In this document: positions 63,361 through 64,000 of the stretch, piece after piece
Position numbering within the stretch: the stretch's first letter is position 1
Layout of the letters: every line of letters starts with the position of its first letter
DNA from: Betaproteobacteria bacterium
GTDB taxonomy: Bacteria > Pseudomonadota > Gammaproteobacteria > Burkholderiales > Eutrophovitaceae
Length of the DNA: 64,000 nucleotides
Direction of reading: 5' to 3'
NCBI GenBank assembly: GCA_020354125.1
Contig: CP070643.1
Coordinates: 3,984,612 to 4,048,611, forward strand
Made by a program: the position numbers and the translations under genes
Notes under the pieces: model-generated
The model's input: the letters and a program-made list of their open reading frames with translations, nothing else
The model's database searches: none
Told to the model about the DNA's origin: nothing

Positions 63361-64000
63361 ATGGATCCACACATTTTCCTCATTCAACTGCTCAACGGCG
63401 TTCAATATGGGCTGCTGCTGTTTCTGGTGGCAAGCGGGCTGACGCTGATCTTCGGCATCATGGGTGTCATCAACCTTGCCCACGGCAGTTTCTACATGCT
63501 CGGGGCTTATCTAGCCTGGTCGCTGACTGCGCAACTGGGTAATTTCTGGCTCGCACTGCTGAGCGGATTCGTGTTGTCGGTCGTACTGGGGATGTTGCTG
63601 GAATGGTTGTTCATTCGGCATCTTTACCGGCGCGACCACTTGCAGCAGGTGCTGCTCACTTACGGACTGATCCTGATTTTTTCGGAGCTGCGCAGTATCG
63701 TCTGGGGCGATGATGTGCACAGCGTTGCTGTCCCCGCGTTGCTTGCCGGATCAATACCTCTTACTGAGACGCTTGCTTACCCCGTATATCGAATCTGGTT
63801 GTCGATCATATGTGTCGTCCTCGCGGCAGGCATGTACTACCTGATTCAGCATACCCGCCTGGGCATGATGATTCGCGCCGGAGCGTCCAATCGTGAGATG
63901 ACGCAGTCGCTGGGTATCGACATTGGCCTGCTGTACCGACTCGTTTTCGCATTCGGTATTGCTCTTGCTGCTTTTGCCGGCATGCTGGCCGCACCTGTTT
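63361..64000 (+). CDS. ABC transporter permease, LivH type (cut by window edge)
   Basis: N-terminal 213 residues of a branched-chain-amino-acid-type permease. It begins MDPHIFLIQLLNGVQYGLLL and continues with the family block GLTLIFGIMGVINLAHGSFYMLGAYL and hydrophobic helices. It includes the cytoplasmic loop MMIRAGASNREMTQSLGID, with the conserved EAA-like coupling segment typical of LivH. The frame is open at 64000; full members have about 290 residues. It lies 173 bp after the binding-protein gene and is expected to be followed by livM-, livG- and livF-like genes. Confidence 0.92.
   Translation, partial: MDPHIFLIQLLNGVQYGLLLFLVASGLTLIFGIMGVINLAHGSFYMLGAYLAWSLTAQLGNFWLALLSGFVLSVVLGMLLEWLFIRHLYRRDHLQQVLLTYGLILIFSELRSIVWGDDVHSVAVPALLAGSIPLTETLAYPVYRIWLSIICVVLAAGMYYLIQHTRLGMMIRAGASNREMTQSLGIDIGLLYRLVFAFGIALAAFAGMLAAPV

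Overview
The window is a chromosomal stretch of a moderately GC-rich proteobacterium. Gene content and order point to Betaproteobacteria (Burkholderiales/Rhodocyclales-like): ilvI-ilvH-ilvC-psd-pssA-leuA in one direction, petABC followed by sspA-sspB, a phoU/ppx/sixA/CHAD/ppk polyphosphate cluster, a TusA-Coq7 pair, and an aerobic benzoyl-CoA (box) cluster. Some gammaproteobacteria share parts of this order, so the class is an inference. Almost all of the window is ordinary core genome. There is no phage, integrase, CRISPR array or intact IS.

Layout. 0-5 kb: moaC (cut by the left edge), a BepA-like periplasmic protease, a Ser/Thr kinase fused to a cyclic-nucleotide-binding (CNB) domain, tusA-like, coq7 and an OsmC-family gene. 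5-9 kb: cytochrome bc1 (petABC), sspAB, tRNA-Thr(UGU). 9-19 kb: sucCD, a TerC-family membrane protein, a universal stress protein, a Zn-alcohol dehydrogenase, a second kinase-CNB paralogue, a YfcG-like GST, cca and an NDUFA9-like protein. 19-35 kb: slt, ilvA, rpiA, the polyphosphate cluster, yggX, argA, an SDR, rsmE and an inositol-monophosphatase family gene. 35-42 kb: branched-chain amino acid and phospholipid genes, ending in leuA behind a leucine-rich leader peptide. 42-55 kb: ndh translationally coupled to a TolC/adaptor/RND system, a thioredoxin, a second RND pump and an orphan LolD-like ATPase. 55-64 kb: boxB-boxC-boxR, diverging from a flavodoxin-like gene, benzoate-CoA ligase and the first genes of a branched-chain-type ABC importer (permease cut by the right edge).

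What stands out. (1) Two MITE-like elements (15386-15686 and 40213-40485) have terminal inverted repeats that differ between copies but match within a copy. Each contains two inverted modules with conserved flanks around a variable hairpin. Each ends in CTAG, and that CTAG forms the TAG stop codon of the neighbouring gene. (2) Two Hanks-type kinases carry a C-terminal CNB domain, with the catalytic residues and the phosphate-binding FGE...R signature intact. This is a protein-kinase-G-like design with reversed domain order. (3) leuA is preceded by a 27-residue leader peptide with ten leucines and by interlocking RNA stems next to its Shine-Dalgarno sequence. (4) The box divergent region has two TGCA-N6-TGCA operators, each overlapping one of two opposed -10 elements. 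No boxA lies beside boxB and boxC, but a flavodoxin-like gene does. (5) Several short tandem repeats lie between genes, including a 31-bp repeat that triplicates the 3' end of an SDR gene.

All assignments come from reading the sequence and from remembered family features; no database search was run.
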